DNA from: Saprospiraceae bacterium
Lineage (GTDB): Bacteria; Bacteroidota; Bacteroidia; Chitinophagales; Saprospiraceae
Assembly: GCA_020629255.1 (NCBI GenBank)
Contig: JAHDDR010000006.1
Span: forward strand, 1-48,825
Reading direction: 5' to 3'
Length of the DNA stretch: 48,825 nt
A model generated the notes under the pieces. That model did no database searches. It was not told the origin of the DNA and saw only the letters and a program-made list of their open reading frames with translations. Below, in pieces: positions 33,736 to 43,395 of the stretch; within the stretch, counting starts at the first letter, position 1; each line of letters opens with the position of its first letter. A program made the position numbers and the translations under genes.

Positions 33736-35847
33736 ATGTCAGCACTAAAAACCAAAATAGAATTTTTAAAAGGGGTTGGTCCTACTAAAGCCCAATTGCT
33801 ACAAACCGAATTGGGTGTTTTTACTTTCGGGGATTTTGTCATGCACTTTCCGTTTCGTTATGTGGATAAAACCAAATTCCATCGGATTCGGGATATTGGT
33901 CCGGGCATGGATGGCGAAAATGTCCAACTCAAAGGAACATTGAGGCGGATGGAAACAATGGGCAATGGAAGAGCCAAACGTTTGGTTGGGCGGTTCAGAG
34001 ATGAAACCGGAGTAATTGAATTGGTCTGGTTCAAAGGAGCGAATTGGATCCAAAAAAGTTTACAGACCGGTGTCGAATATGTCGTGTATGGCCGGGTGAA
34101 TGATTTCAAAGGAAGAATCAGCATCCCTCATCCGGAAATGGAACCTTTGGCAGAAAACCAAGCCAAAAAAGCTTTGACATTAGCTCCCGTTTATCCGAGT
34201 ACAGATAAATTAACCAACAAAAATCTGGATGCTAGAGGGCAACGGAAATTAATGGCGGTTTTGATGAATAAAATCACCCCTGAAGATCTCCCTGAAATCC
34301 TGCCTCAATATATTTTGGAAAAAATGAAATTCCCAAGCAGATATACTGCCATTCGGCACATACATTTCCCCAAGAATCCGATAGAATTAAGAGCCGCCAC
34401 TCATCGCTTGAAATTTGATGAATTATTTTTTCTCCAACTCCGGCTCCTCCAACTCAGGAAAAAAAGAAAGGGAGCTTTAAAAGGGTATCCCTTCACCCAA
34501 ATCGGAGATTATTTCATGGGATTTTATAAGGAAAAAATTCCCTTCGAATTAACAGGAGCACAAAAAAGGGTTATCAAAGAAATCAGGAAGGATCTGGGAC
34601 AAGAAAAACAAATGAACCGTTTGCTACAAGGAGATGTAGGAAGTGGAAAAACAATGGTGGCTCTCATGACCATGCTCATGGCGTTGGACAATGGTTATCA
34701 AGCAGCACTGATGGCGCCCACAGAAATTCTAGCCCAACAACATTACCAATCCATCAGTGATTATGTGAAAGGAATGGGCATTAAAATCGGATTTTTATCC
34801 GGAAGTGTGAAGGGGAAGAAAAGAAAGGAATTGCTTAAATTTTTGGCAGACGGTGATATTGATTTCGTCATAGGAACTCATGCCTTATTGGAAGATCCGG
34901 TCGAGTTCAAAAATTTGGGTCTGGCGATTACCGACGAACAACATCGCTTCGGTGTGAAGCAACGTTCCAGATTGTGGAAAAAAAGCAAGCCTTATCCGCC
35001 CCATATTTTAGTCATGACGGCTACGCCGATTCCCAGAACTTTAGCCATGACGATTTATGGTGATTTGGATGTTTCTGTAATTGATGAATTGCCGCCCGGA
35101 AGAAAAGAAGTGAAAACCATTCATAAATATGAAAGCGGTCGCTTGCGGGTGTTTGGTTTTATGAGAGAAGAAATCGAAAAAGGACGCCAAGTATATGTGG
35201 TGTATCCCTTGATAGAAGAATCCGAGACCTTGGATCTGAAAAACTTAGAAGAAGGTTTCGATTCCATCAGCAGGGATTTTCCAAAACCCAAATATCAAAT
35301 TAGTGTGGTGCATGGTCGGATGAAACCGGCAGATAAGGATTTCGAAATGCAACGTTTTATAAAAGGTGAAACGCAAATCATGATTGCCACTACGGTAATC
35401 GAGGTAGGGGTGAATGTTCCTAATGCAACCGTTATGGTGATTGAAAATACAGAACGGTTCGGTTTGTCCCAACTTCACCAATTAAGGGGAAGGGTAGGAC
35501 GTGGAGGCGATCAATCCTATTGTATTTTGATGACAGGCAATAAATTATCCAACGATTCCAAACAAAGAATACAAACCATGTGTGCTACCAACAATGGTTT
35601 CGAAATTGCCGATGCCGATTTGAAACTGAGAGGCCCGGGAAATATTGAAGGGACCCAGCAAAGTGGGATGCTCAATTTCAAGATTGCTGATTTGGCACAA
35701 GATGGTGAAATACTTCAGACCGCCAGAGAAATTGCCCAACGCATTTTAGAAGATGATCCTAATTTTGAAAAGCCTCACCATTCACCCATTAAAAATTATA
35801 TGGTGCATTATGCGAAAAAGGTAAAAGGCTGGAGTAGGATAGGATAA
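33736..35847 (+). CDS. recG: ATP-dependent DNA helicase RecG
   Basis: This 703-residue helicase has an N-terminal wedge/OB domain (about 1-240, with GVGPTKAQLL and VVYGRVNDFKGRISIPHPEME). Helicase motif I is LLQGDVGSGKT (about 296-306), motif Ia APTEILAQQH, motif II DEQH (about 399-402), motif III MTATPIPRTL, and the C-terminal motifs include VVYPLIEESE, TTVIEVGVNVPNA and QLRGRVGRG. RecG reverses stalled forks and unwinds R-loops and D-loops. Length and motif order are standard. It is transcribed in the same direction as fabI, which has its own promoter. Confidence 0.96.
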   Translation: MSALKTKIEFLKGVGPTKAQLLQTELGVFTFGDFVMHFPFRYVDKTKFHRIRDIGPGMDGENVQLKGTLRRMETMGNGRAKRLVGRFRDETGVIELVWFKGANWIQKSLQTGVEYVVYGRVNDFKGRISIPHPEMEPLAENQAKKALTLAPVYPSTDKLTNKNLDARGQRKLMAVLMNKITPEDLPEILPQYILEKMKFPSRYTAIRHIHFPKNPIELRAATHRLKFDELFFLQLRLLQLRKKRKGALKGYPFTQIGDYFMGFYKEKIPFELTGAQKRVIKEIRKDLGQEKQMNRLLQGDVGSGKTMVALMTMLMALDNGYQAALMAPTEILAQQHYQSISDYVKGMGIKIGFLSGSVKGKKRKELLKFLADGDIDFVIGTHALLEDPVEFKNLGLAITDEQHRFGVKQRSRLWKKSKPYPPHILVMTATPIPRTLAMTIYGDLDVSVIDELPPGRKEVKTIHKYESGRLRVFGFMREEIEKGRQVYVVYPLIEESETLDLKNLEEGFDSISRDFPKPKYQISVVHGRMKPADKDFEMQRFIKGETQIMIATTVIEVGVNVPNATVMVIENTERFGLSQLHQLRGRVGRGGDQSYCILMTGNKLSNDSKQRIQTMCATNNGFEIADADLKLRGPGNIEGTQQSGMLNFKIADLAQDGEILQTAREIAQRILEDDPNFEKPHHSPIKNYMVHYAKKVKGWSRIG

Positions 35848-35902
35848 TATTGTGGAATAGAATCTATTTTACAAAATCCCTTTTCATGGAGATAATTATT
35901 TT

Positions 35903-35910
35903 TAATTTTG
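35903..35910 (+). promoter_or_regulatory. -7 promoter box of fabI (TAATTTTG)
   Basis: TAATTTTG matches TAnnTTTG and lies 30 bp before the ATG at 35941. Confidence 0.5.
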
Positions 35911-35940
35911 CCCATCATTTTCACTTAAAGGAATTTCAAT

Positions 35941-36753
35941 ATGGCCAATGGATTATTAAAAGGAAAGAAAGGAATTATTTTTGGAGCTTTGGATGGTAAG
36001 TCCCTCGCCACAAAAGTTGCCGAACGTTGTGTAGCAGAAGGAGCAGAAATTGTCTTGACCAATGCCCCTGTCGCTTTTCGTTTCGGAGAGATACAAAAAT
36101 TGGCAGAACGCCTCAATGTCCAAGCTATCCCTGCCGATGCTACATCCCTAGAAGATTTAAGCAATCTTATATATCAATCCATAGAGATATTAGGAGGTAA
36201 ATTGGATTTTGTACTGCACTCTATTGGTATGTCCATTAATGTAAGGAAGAAAAGAGCCTATACCAATTCCAAATATGATTGGATGCAAAAAACCTTTGAT
36301 ATTTCTGCCATCTCCTTTCATAAATTGATGCAGACCTGTTACGAAAAAGATGCGATTAACGACTGGGGTTCTGTTCTAGGGCTCACGTATATTGCCGCCC
36401 AACGAACCTTCCCCGATTATGGAGAAATGGCAGAATCAAAATCGTTGTTAGAATCCTTTGCCCGAAGTTTTGGATACCATTATGGAACCCGTAAAAAAGT
36501 CAGGGTCAACACCATTTCACAATCGCCTACCAAAACCACCGCCGGTGGAGGAGTGAAAGGTTTCGATGTCTTTTTCGACTATGCCGACAAGATGTCTCCT
36601 TTGGGCAATGCACCCGCCGAAGCTTGTGCCGATTATTGTGTATTCATGTTTTCTGATTTATCCAGATACATTACCATGCAGAATCTCTATCATGATGGAG
36701 GCTTCAGTAATATGGGCATGAGTCCGGCCGTTTTGGATTTGGGAGAGGAATAG
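35941..36753 (+). CDS. fabI: Enoyl-[acyl-carrier-protein] reductase, NADH-dependent
   Basis: This 270-residue short-chain reductase starts with GKKGIIFGALDGKSLATKVA (FabI-type nucleotide loop G-x3-S-L-A). It has FVLHSIGMSINVRKK (about 90-104) and the catalytic pair Tyr-x6-Lys in DYGEMAESK (Tyr160, Lys167), the spacing typical of FabI, not of ordinary SDRs. It reduces trans-2-enoyl-ACP in the last step of each fatty-acid elongation cycle. The AGGGVKGFDVFFDY region (about 200-213) is the substrate-binding loop. It starts a co-directional run with the porin gene 11 bp downstream. Confidence 0.93.
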   Translation: MANGLLKGKKGIIFGALDGKSLATKVAERCVAEGAEIVLTNAPVAFRFGEIQKLAERLNVQAIPADATSLEDLSNLIYQSIEILGGKLDFVLHSIGMSINVRKKRAYTNSKYDWMQKTFDISAISFHKLMQTCYEKDAINDWGSVLGLTYIAAQRTFPDYGEMAESKSLLESFARSFGYHYGTRKKVRVNTISQSPTKTTAGGGVKGFDVFFDYADKMSPLGNAPAEACADYCVFMFSDLSRYITMQNLYHDGGFSNMGMSPAVLDLGEE

Positions 36754-36764
36754 CATGGCGATTA

Positions 36765-38774
36765 ATGAAGAGGGTATCAATACCACAAAAACTCTTTTCT
36801 CGTTATGGATTATGGAAAATTGATATGCCTTTCATGAGATCTTTACTTGTTCTACTTTTTTTATTGATGTGTGTTGTCGCACCGGCTCAGCTTGGGGCTC
36901 AGAAACCAGAAAGGGGTGGGGCTGATGATAGCGGAGTGGGTTTGGAAAGAAGGGACTCGAATAAAGTAGCAGAACATATTTTTTCTCCTCCCGATTCTTT
37001 GAAGATATCTATTTATGGTTCTCAAAAACCCGAAGAACATCGATTTTATCCGGATTCATTATTAGGACATGATTTACATCAACCCGATCCGATTCGTCGG
37101 CAATTGTTGGATTATTCTTATTTAGGCAGTTTAGGAACACCCGCCCGACCTACTTTTTTAGAAGTCAAGGAACGAAGGGGTTTGAACATGGGTTTCCATC
37201 AATTCGATTTATACGACAGACCTGTAGATTCGATCCGCTATTTCAAAGTGAACCGAACATTTACAGATGTGTCTTATGCCCAGGGAGGCACAAAAAATGA
37301 TTTTATTGTTAAAGCATTATTTACAAGAAACCTAAAACCCCAATGGAATTTTACTGCAGATTATCAACGGATAAGCCACGTCGGATTTTATACCCATCAA
37401 AAATCGAGACACACGGCTTTTACAATGAATTCTTCTTTTCAACACAAGAAAAAAAGATATAGGGGCTTTGCTAGTTATTCGTATAATGATTTCCAACAAG
37501 AAGACAATGGAGGTATAACTACCGATTCCTTATTTGATGTGGATTTTTATTCGGATAGAACCAATATTCCTGTTTTTTTAAATACAGCAAAAACAAGAAA
37601 TGACGGACATATTTTATCCTACACCCATTATTATGAATTATTAAAACCTAAACAAGACAGTCTAGGACAAAAAGAAGGAAGGCATTTAACCTTAGGTCAC
37701 CAACTATATGTCGCCCCTGAAAAATATAAATTCTTTGATAAGAATCTGGAGGAAGATTCTACATATTATGAACATCTTCAAATAGATGATAGAGGGCTCC
37801 GACATTTTTTAAAATGGACGACCATCGAAAATATTTTTAAAGTTTCTACATTTAAAAATGAGAAAAATAAATTGCAACCCCGCGATTTATTATCCTTTGG
37901 AATTACCCAACAATTTCAAAAAATAAAACAAGAACCCATCGACACTTCATACTATGCGTTATTTGTTTTTGGGCAGTGGGATTATCGACCCACATCTTTT
38001 TTAAAAATAAATTCATACGCACATTATGGAATAGGGGGGGCGACAAATGAGTATTTAATTAAAGGAGAATTAGAAATCAATTTAAGTAAATTAGGTGCGA
38101 TTCATGCAAGAATTTTAAACCAACGTTTCTCTCCGGATCTTTTGCAAGAAAGATTATTTATTTCAAAACGAGAAATATATAATAACGATTTTAAAAAACC
38201 GATTACAACATCCCTCCACGCATCATATCATTTGCCGGTAACAAAAACAAAAATACATGCAAAATATCATTTACTGACGAATTATATTTATTACGATACT
38301 TTAGGGTATGCCCAGCAAGCAGAACCTACATTAAATATCCTCCAACTTATTTTGGAGCAAGGCTTTAAATTTGGTATCATGGGGATGGAAAACACATTCG
38401 CATTACAAACCGCAAATGATGACTTTATCCGTGCTCCCCGTTTGATGACAAAAAACAGTTTGTTTTTTGAAGGCCGGATTTTTAAAAAAGTAATGTTAGC
38501 CAGAATAGGTTTTGATTTCCGACTGAATACATCCTATTATGCAGATGGTTACCAACCGGTAATAGGACAATTCCATCTTCAGGATAAAGAACTGCTGGGC
38601 TGGTATCCCGCCTTGGATTTATTTTTTAATTTCAAGGTGCAGACGTTTAGGGGCTTTGCTAAGTTAGAGAATATGTCGCACTGGTTTACGAAAAGAAGAT
38701 ATTATTCTACCCCTGGTTATCCGATGCCCGAGGCTCATTTTAGATTTGGAGTGACTTGGCGTTTCATAGATTAA
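36765..38774 (+). CDS. Putative outer-membrane porin (Bacteroidota porin_10/DUF4289 type)
   Basis: This 669-residue protein has a long n-region and signal peptide; Met21 or Met24 (MPFMRSLLVLLFLLMCVVAP) may be the true start, at 36825 or 36834. A proline-rich stretch follows, then a beta-barrel-like C-terminal region with alternating strands and aromatic girdles: FTDVSYAQGGTKNDFIVKA, FTADYQRISHVGFY, RGFASYSYNDFQQEDNG, ending in FRFGVTWRF, an aromatic C-terminus as in outer-membrane barrels. The block SYAQGGTKND with the following NL-P-WNF is typical of the putative porin family in the phylum. The solute is unknown. It is downstream of fabI in an apparent operon. Confidence 0.78.
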   Translation: MKRVSIPQKLFSRYGLWKIDMPFMRSLLVLLFLLMCVVAPAQLGAQKPERGGADDSGVGLERRDSNKVAEHIFSPPDSLKISIYGSQKPEEHRFYPDSLLGHDLHQPDPIRRQLLDYSYLGSLGTPARPTFLEVKERRGLNMGFHQFDLYDRPVDSIRYFKVNRTFTDVSYAQGGTKNDFIVKALFTRNLKPQWNFTADYQRISHVGFYTHQKSRHTAFTMNSSFQHKKKRYRGFASYSYNDFQQEDNGGITTDSLFDVDFYSDRTNIPVFLNTAKTRNDGHILSYTHYYELLKPKQDSLGQKEGRHLTLGHQLYVAPEKYKFFDKNLEEDSTYYEHLQIDDRGLRHFLKWTTIENIFKVSTFKNEKNKLQPRDLLSFGITQQFQKIKQEPIDTSYYALFVFGQWDYRPTSFLKINSYAHYGIGGATNEYLIKGELEINLSKLGAIHARILNQRFSPDLLQERLFISKREIYNNDFKKPITTSLHASYHLPVTKTKIHAKYHLLTNYIYYDTLGYAQQAEPTLNILQLILEQGFKFGIMGMENTFALQTANDDFIRAPRLMTKNSLFFEGRIFKKVMLARIGFDFRLNTSYYADGYQPVIGQFHLQDKELLGWYPALDLFFNFKVQTFRGFAKLENMSHWFTKRRYYSTPGYPMPEAHFRFGVTWRFID

Positions 38775-38796
38775 AAACAAGCAATTTTTCAAGGAA

Positions 38797-39246
38797 ATGG
38801 AAAAAGAAATCAGAATAAGAAAAGCAGAAAAAAAAGATTTGTTGGCTATTTACAACCTTGTGAAAGAATTGGCTGTCTATGAAAATGAACCCGATGCCGT
38901 AACAGCAACATTAGAAGATTACCAAAAGGATTTTTCTGATAGGGTTTTCCAGTCCATTGTCGCAGAAAAAAATGAGGAAGTAATAGGAATGATGTTGTAT
39001 TTTATGGCCTATTCCACTTGGAAAGGAAAAATGATGTACTTGGATGATTTTGTAGTCAATGAAAAATACAGGCGTCATGGAGTAGGGCAAAAATTATACG
39101 ATGCTTTTCTAGACATTTGTGAAAAAGAAAAAGTAAAATTAGTGAAATGGCAAGTCTTGGATTGGAATAAGCCTGCCATTAAATTTTATGAAAAAAATAA
39201 TACAACCATAGAAAAAGGTTGGCTTAATGTAAAAAAAATAATGTAA
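38797..39246 (+). CDS. GNAT-family N-acetyltransferase (spermidine/diamine acetyltransferase-like)
   Basis: This 149-residue protein has the GNAT fold: RIRKAEKKDLLAIYNLVKELAVYENEP (about 6-32), YSTWKGKMMYLDDFVV (about 66-81) and the acetyl-CoA loop KYRRHGVGQKLYDAF (about 84-98). KWQVLDWNKPAIKFYEKN (about 113-130) closes it. The combination ELAxYE, YSTWxG and VLDWN is that of eukaryote-like SSAT/thialysine acetyltransferases. It could acetylate a polyamine, diamine or amino acid; the actual acceptor is unknown. Genes on both sides are co-directional (22 bp and 4 bp away). Confidence 0.87.
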   Translation: MEKEIRIRKAEKKDLLAIYNLVKELAVYENEPDAVTATLEDYQKDFSDRVFQSIVAEKNEEVIGMMLYFMAYSTWKGKMMYLDDFVVNEKYRRHGVGQKLYDAFLDICEKEKVKLVKWQVLDWNKPAIKFYEKNNTTIEKGWLNVKKIM

Positions 39247-39250
39247 CTCC

Positions 39251-39931
39251 ATGCAAAAAGAAATACAAGCAGCAGAATGGATAATGATTTTTGTCGGACT
39301 TTTTCTTTTGATAAAAGGATCTGAACATTTGCTTGTATTTAATCGAATTTTTCAAGCCTATTTTTTTCTGTTTACATTTGGTATTTCTTTTTGGATGGCT
39401 GCCCGTTATTATAAAAGGTACAAGAAAAAAAATATTGTTGTTTTTCATATTAAAGAAAAAGAAAAGCTTACCAATTCCTTGGTCATTAAAAGCTTGCAAT
39501 TATTAATGATTGTTTCTTTCGGAATTGCCTATTATCAAGAACATTGGATGTATATTCCGGTTCTTTTTTCTTTTTTTATTTTCCTATTCCAATTAGGGAA
39601 AAATGGTCGACCAAAAATTGTTTTCCAGCATCCGAATATTTATCGAGATGCTATTTATTTCGAAAATTTAGAACCTACTTCATTTAGCATAGGAGAAGAT
39701 GTGGTTACCATTCATGGAAAATCAAAAACCATCGAAATTGATTTGGATAAATTGGACGAAACCCAATTTAAAAGAGAAATCGAATTCGAAGAAAATCAAA
39801 TTTTAGACGATGTACTTCTTACAGAAAATGAGAATGAAGTGATACGAACCTTCAAGCAAGAAATTATCCAATTGGCAGAAAAATTACAATTACCCATACA
39901 AATAGAGCAAGAAGTCACCTCTAACGCTTAA
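39251..39931 (+). CDS. Small membrane protein of unknown function
   Basis: This 226-residue protein has four hydrophobic segments in its first half (about 8-24, 30-50, 82-95 and 100-117), a cytoplasmic-looking domain with EPTSFSIGEDVVTIHGKSK (about 145-163), and an acidic C-terminal half with predicted helices. I do not recognise a family. It starts 4 bp after the GNAT gene, indicating coupling, and may share that operon. The 107-bp gap to the next gene holds a promoter for PBP1A. Confidence 0.7.
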   Translation: MQKEIQAAEWIMIFVGLFLLIKGSEHLLVFNRIFQAYFFLFTFGISFWMAARYYKRYKKKNIVVFHIKEKEKLTNSLVIKSLQLLMIVSFGIAYYQEHWMYIPVLFSFFIFLFQLGKNGRPKIVFQHPNIYRDAIYFENLEPTSFSIGEDVVTIHGKSKTIEIDLDKLDETQFKREIEFEENQILDDVLLTENENEVIRTFKQEIIQLAEKLQLPIQIEQEVTSNA

Positions 39932-39996
39932 TCATTATTTTCCAACGTATAATCATTCATTTCAGGCAGTACCCTTATATTTCAATTCGGATTGAT

Positions 39997-40004
39997 TAAA
40001 TTTG
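39997..40004 (+). promoter_or_regulatory. -7 promoter box of the PBP1A gene (TAAATTTG)
   Basis: TAAATTTG matches TAnnTTTG and lies 34 bp before the ATG at 40039. No -33 TTG at normal spacing is seen. Confidence 0.45.
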
Positions 40005-40038
40005 TAACCTGATGTACTTTGAGTAAAAAAGATCAATC

Positions 40039-42759
40039 ATGACGAATCAAGAATATAGAGCTGAAAATATGCCCAAATACAAAAAATGGATCCGCTTTAT
40101 GTGGCTGTTTTGGATTTTGGGAGTGATAGGGGCATTTTTATTTTTCTTCATCCTTTCAGGGAGCGATGATTTACCCTCAACCAAAGAATTGCAGAATCCT
40201 AAAAATAATCTCGCTACCGAAGTGTTGGCATCGGACGGTTCGGTGATTGGTCGCTTTTATGTCGAAAATAGGGTTAAAATTGGTTATGAAGCTCTACCCG
40301 ATCATTTGGTAGATGCCTTGATTGCCACAGAAGACAAAAGGTTTTACAACCATGCAGGCATAGATTTGGAAGCCCTCGGAAGGGTGATGAAAGGCTTGGC
40401 AATGGGATCGACAGATCAAGGGGGTGGTTCAACCATTACCCAACAATTGGCAAAACAACAATATTCTAACCGTTCTTTTTCCGGTGGCAAGATAAGCCGG
40501 ATGTTCCAATTGGGATTGACCAAATTCAAGGAGTGGATCACTGCCGTCCAATTAGAAAAAAGATATACCAAAGAGGAAATCATTACCATGTACCTGAATG
40601 AATTCGATTTTCTCTATGGAGCCGTAGGTATAAAATCGGCAGCAGAAACCTATTTTGGGAAGCCTCCACAAGATTTGGAAATCCAAGAATCTGCCATGTT
40701 GGTCGGAATGTTGAAAAACCCTTCCTTATATAATCCATTAAGATTTCCAGAAAAAGCAAAATTGAGAAGAGAGGTTGTACTGAAATTAATGATGGATCAA
40801 GGTCATTTTGGTCGTGAAAAATATGATGAATTACGACAAACAGAATTCGGACTCAATTTTTCGAGAAAGAGCCATTCAGAAGGAATAGCCCCTTATTTCA
40901 GAGAACAGCTCCGGATGGATGTCAAAAAGATTTTGGCGGAGGAAGCTGCTAAGGGGCGAACAGAGTATAATGTCCATACAGATGGTCTGAAGATTTTCAC
41001 CACCCTCGATCCACAAATGCAGACACACGCAGAAACGGCAGCAAAGAAAATCATGAAGAAAAACCAGAAATTATTCTGGAAAGAATGGAAAGACAAGGAT
41101 CCTTGGACATATAAATTGAAAGATACAAAAGATGAAGAAATAGAATTGAGGGTCAATTCCTTCATGAGGATTTTAAAAGAATCGGAACGCTATACCCAAC
41201 ACAAGGTGAAATTTTTGTCAGAAATACTAGAAGTTATCCAAAAAGAACATGATTTATATTTAAAGGATTATGACATCGAACGGATGTTGAAAGAGGAAGA
41301 AGAGAGTGGTTATCTTTCGCAATTGGTAAAAAATAATTTTCTAACCAAGGAAAAATCCATCAAGTATCGAAAGATCATGAAGGATGATGCTTGGGATACC
41401 TTGAAGGAACAGTATGAAGAATTGCAAAAAGCGGTCGAAAAGGATTTCAAGAAAAAAACCAAAATGAAAATTTTCTCTCATGATGATGAGAAAATGGAAG
41501 TAGATACTATCATGAGTCCTTGGGATTCTATTCGTTACATGAGAATGCACCTCCAAACAGGAGTGGTGTCTTTAGATCCTAAATCGGGAGCAATAAGAGC
41601 TTGGGTTGGGGGAGTGAATCATAAATGGTTCAAGTTCGACCACGTCAATCTAAATGTAGAACGGCAAGTAGGTTCTACATTTAAACCCTTTGTGTATGCA
41701 ACGGCAATTGAGCAAATGGGGATTTCTCCTTGTTATAAAGTAGCGGATATTCCTTATACCATCCATAAGGATGAAGGTTGTTTCGAACTCCTGCAAGATT
41801 GGACGCCCAAAAATTTTGGAGAATATACAGGTGAAGAATTCTCATTATATAAAGGATTGGAAAAATCAAAAAATACCGTTTCGGCTTATTTGATGAAACA
41901 AATCGGATGCTACAAACCGGTAAGGGATTTGGCTCGTGCGATGGGAATAGAAGTGGATCAAGAAAATGTTTATGGCGAACCCCGCGTACCCAAACAACCT
42001 TCGATTTGTCTAGGAGCTACCGATTTATCCGTTGTGGAAATGACGGGAGCCTACGCCACGTTTGCCAATCAAGGTGTGCATAAAAAACCTTATTTCATCG
42101 AAAGGATTGAAGATCGGAATGGTACTGTCATTTATCAGGAACTAACACCCCCGAAAAAACCGGCACTATCAGCAGATGCCAATTATGTAATGATTGATAT
42201 GTTGAAACGGGTGGCAAAACCCATTCAATGGCAAATGAAATCCGAAGTAGGCGGCAAAACCGGAACGACGAACCTCCATGCAGATGCTTGGTTCATGGGG
42301 CTAACCCCTAATTTGGTGACTGGCGTTTGGGTAGGAGGCGATGATCGATGGATTCGTTTTAGAAATCCGGACTTAGGACAAGGAGGTATTTTAGCGAGAC
42401 CTATTTTTGTAGAATATATGAAAGGCGTCGAAAAAGATACAACGATTGCTTTTGATACAGAAGAAACATTTGTGAAACCTCCGGGAGAATTGGGTATCCG
42501 AATTGATTGTCGAGGTATTTATGGAAATCCTGCCGATGGTGAAGAAGGAATGACCGACACGCCTAGCGGTACGGATACGGATACGGATACGGATGCCAGC
42601 GGAGGCTTTGGGGATGAATACGATGATGATGAGGAAGAAGTGGATATGGGTTTCGATATGCCGGAAGCTCCGGAACCGTCGGGTGATGGAGGTACAACGC
42701 CCCCTGCCGGCGGAGACGCACCCGTCGAAGAAGAGGAGGACGACTCGGAAGATTTTTAA
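40039..42759 (+). CDS. mrcA: Penicillin-binding protein 1A (glycosyltransferase/transpeptidase)
   Basis: This 906-residue bifunctional enzyme has a TM anchor (about 20-40), GT51 glycosyltransferase with catalytic Glu98 in TEDKRFYNH and GGGSTITQQLAKQ (128-140), and a transpeptidase with SxxK Ser546-Thr-Phe-Lys549, SxN Ser610-Lys-Asn612 and KTGT (740-743). It polymerises and cross-links peptidoglycan. A charged insert of about 165 residues (340-505) separates GT and TP domains, and the C-terminal 75 residues are acidic, with a TDTDTDTD run from a GATACG-type microsatellite. Both raise the length above the usual 750-800. A hairpin follows the stop. Confidence 0.94.
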   Translation: MTNQEYRAENMPKYKKWIRFMWLFWILGVIGAFLFFFILSGSDDLPSTKELQNPKNNLATEVLASDGSVIGRFYVENRVKIGYEALPDHLVDALIATEDKRFYNHAGIDLEALGRVMKGLAMGSTDQGGGSTITQQLAKQQYSNRSFSGGKISRMFQLGLTKFKEWITAVQLEKRYTKEEIITMYLNEFDFLYGAVGIKSAAETYFGKPPQDLEIQESAMLVGMLKNPSLYNPLRFPEKAKLRREVVLKLMMDQGHFGREKYDELRQTEFGLNFSRKSHSEGIAPYFREQLRMDVKKILAEEAAKGRTEYNVHTDGLKIFTTLDPQMQTHAETAAKKIMKKNQKLFWKEWKDKDPWTYKLKDTKDEEIELRVNSFMRILKESERYTQHKVKFLSEILEVIQKEHDLYLKDYDIERMLKEEEESGYLSQLVKNNFLTKEKSIKYRKIMKDDAWDTLKEQYEELQKAVEKDFKKKTKMKIFSHDDEKMEVDTIMSPWDSIRYMRMHLQTGVVSLDPKSGAIRAWVGGVNHKWFKFDHVNLNVERQVGSTFKPFVYATAIEQMGISPCYKVADIPYTIHKDEGCFELLQDWTPKNFGEYTGEEFSLYKGLEKSKNTVSAYLMKQIGCYKPVRDLARAMGIEVDQENVYGEPRVPKQPSICLGATDLSVVEMTGAYATFANQGVHKKPYFIERIEDRNGTVIYQELTPPKKPALSADANYVMIDMLKRVAKPIQWQMKSEVGGKTGTTNLHADAWFMGLTPNLVTGVWVGGDDRWIRFRNPDLGQGGILARPIFVEYMKGVEKDTTIAFDTEETFVKPPGELGIRIDCRGIYGNPADGEEGMTDTPSGTDTDTDTDASGGFGDEYDDDEEEVDMGFDMPEAPEPSGDGGTTPPAGGDAPVEEEEDDSEDF
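42571..42594 (+). repeat. Hexanucleotide microsatellite in the PBP1A tail
   Basis: Four perfect tandem copies of ACGGAT encode Thr-Asp repeats. A unit of 6 bp changes tail length without a frameshift. The surrounding acidic tail is low-complexity. Confidence 0.85.
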
Positions 42760-42763
42760 AAAA

Positions 42764-42795
42764 AAGCGAGTTGCCAACCATTAGGCAACCCGCTT
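42764..42795. terminator. Terminator between PBP1A and the convergent Fn3-like gene
   Basis: AAGCGAGTTGCC pairs with GGCAACCCGCTT with one mismatch around an 8-nt loop (42764-42795). The A-run before it makes a long U-tract when read on the minus strand, so the main client is the Fn3-like gene. Plus-strand termination is less certain. Confidence 0.75.
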
Positions 42796-42827
42796 ACATT
42801 TACATCGGTGTGTTGTTTTGTTAAGTA

Positions 42828-43220
42828 TTATTTCAACCCTCCTAAAGTTAAATCCTTTGGTAATGGGCTTACATGTATAATATCTGAATATACAATATTT
42901 CCTTCTTTTGTAATTTGCATTAAGCGATAATAGCTTTCTATAGAACGGGAAGAATCTATATAATAAGTTACTTCTCCATCCTTGAGCATACTGTTTCTCT
43001 CTGAAGTAACAATAGGTTCGAAATTTTCTCCATCATTCGAATATTCGATTTCAAAATAAACCCCTTCCATGTTTCCTTCCCAAGAAATGATGACTTGGTT
43101 TTTTACCCACTCGGCATAAAATGAATGCTCAGGTTTATGGTCAGGATGAATGGATGTTGTTGCCTGTGAAATAGAAGTAGACAAAAGAATGGCTGCGAAA
43201 ATTAGATGAATGATTTTCAT
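42828..43220 (-). CDS. Small secreted Fn3-like protein
   Basis: This 130-residue protein has a signal peptide (1-20, ending ISQATT). The mature part is one fibronectin-like beta-sandwich: EWVKNQVIISWEGNMEGVYF, then YSNDGENFEPI and YYRLMQITKEGNIVYSDI. That layout is common just before T9SS sorting domains in this phylum, but no sorting domain follows, so this may be a stand-alone or truncated module. Its upstream region has two blocks matching the control region of the peptide pair at 29230-29370. Function unknown. Confidence 0.75.
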   Translation of the reverse strand: MKIIHLIFAAILLSTSISQATTSIHPDHKPEHSFYAEWVKNQVIISWEGNMEGVYFEIEYSNDGENFEPIVTSERNSMLKDGEVTYYIDSSRSIESYYRLMQITKEGNIVYSDIIHVSPLPKDLTLGGLK

Positions 43221-43253
43221 GATTTGATAAAAATTACGAATTGTGAATGATAA

Positions 43254-43298
43254 AAATGTGATAATAAATCTAAAGAGGGGAATGCAAATTATTTCGAA
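43254..43298 (-). promoter_or_regulatory. Control region of the Fn3-like gene, shared with the peptide genes
   Basis: AAATGTGATAAT (43254-43265) is identical to 29403-29414. ATGCAAATTATTTCGAA (43282-43298) differs at two positions from 29441-29457. The first block lies 33 bp from the start codon. The 16-bp spacing between blocks is 10 bp shorter than at the peptide locus. Confidence 0.5.
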
Positions 43299-43395
43299 AA
43301 GGGAGGTATTGGGTATAAAGAAATAACTGTGCCAAAAAAATGGAAAGTTGCCTTTTGTGGCATATAAATTTTTGAATAATATGGAAGGACGAACC

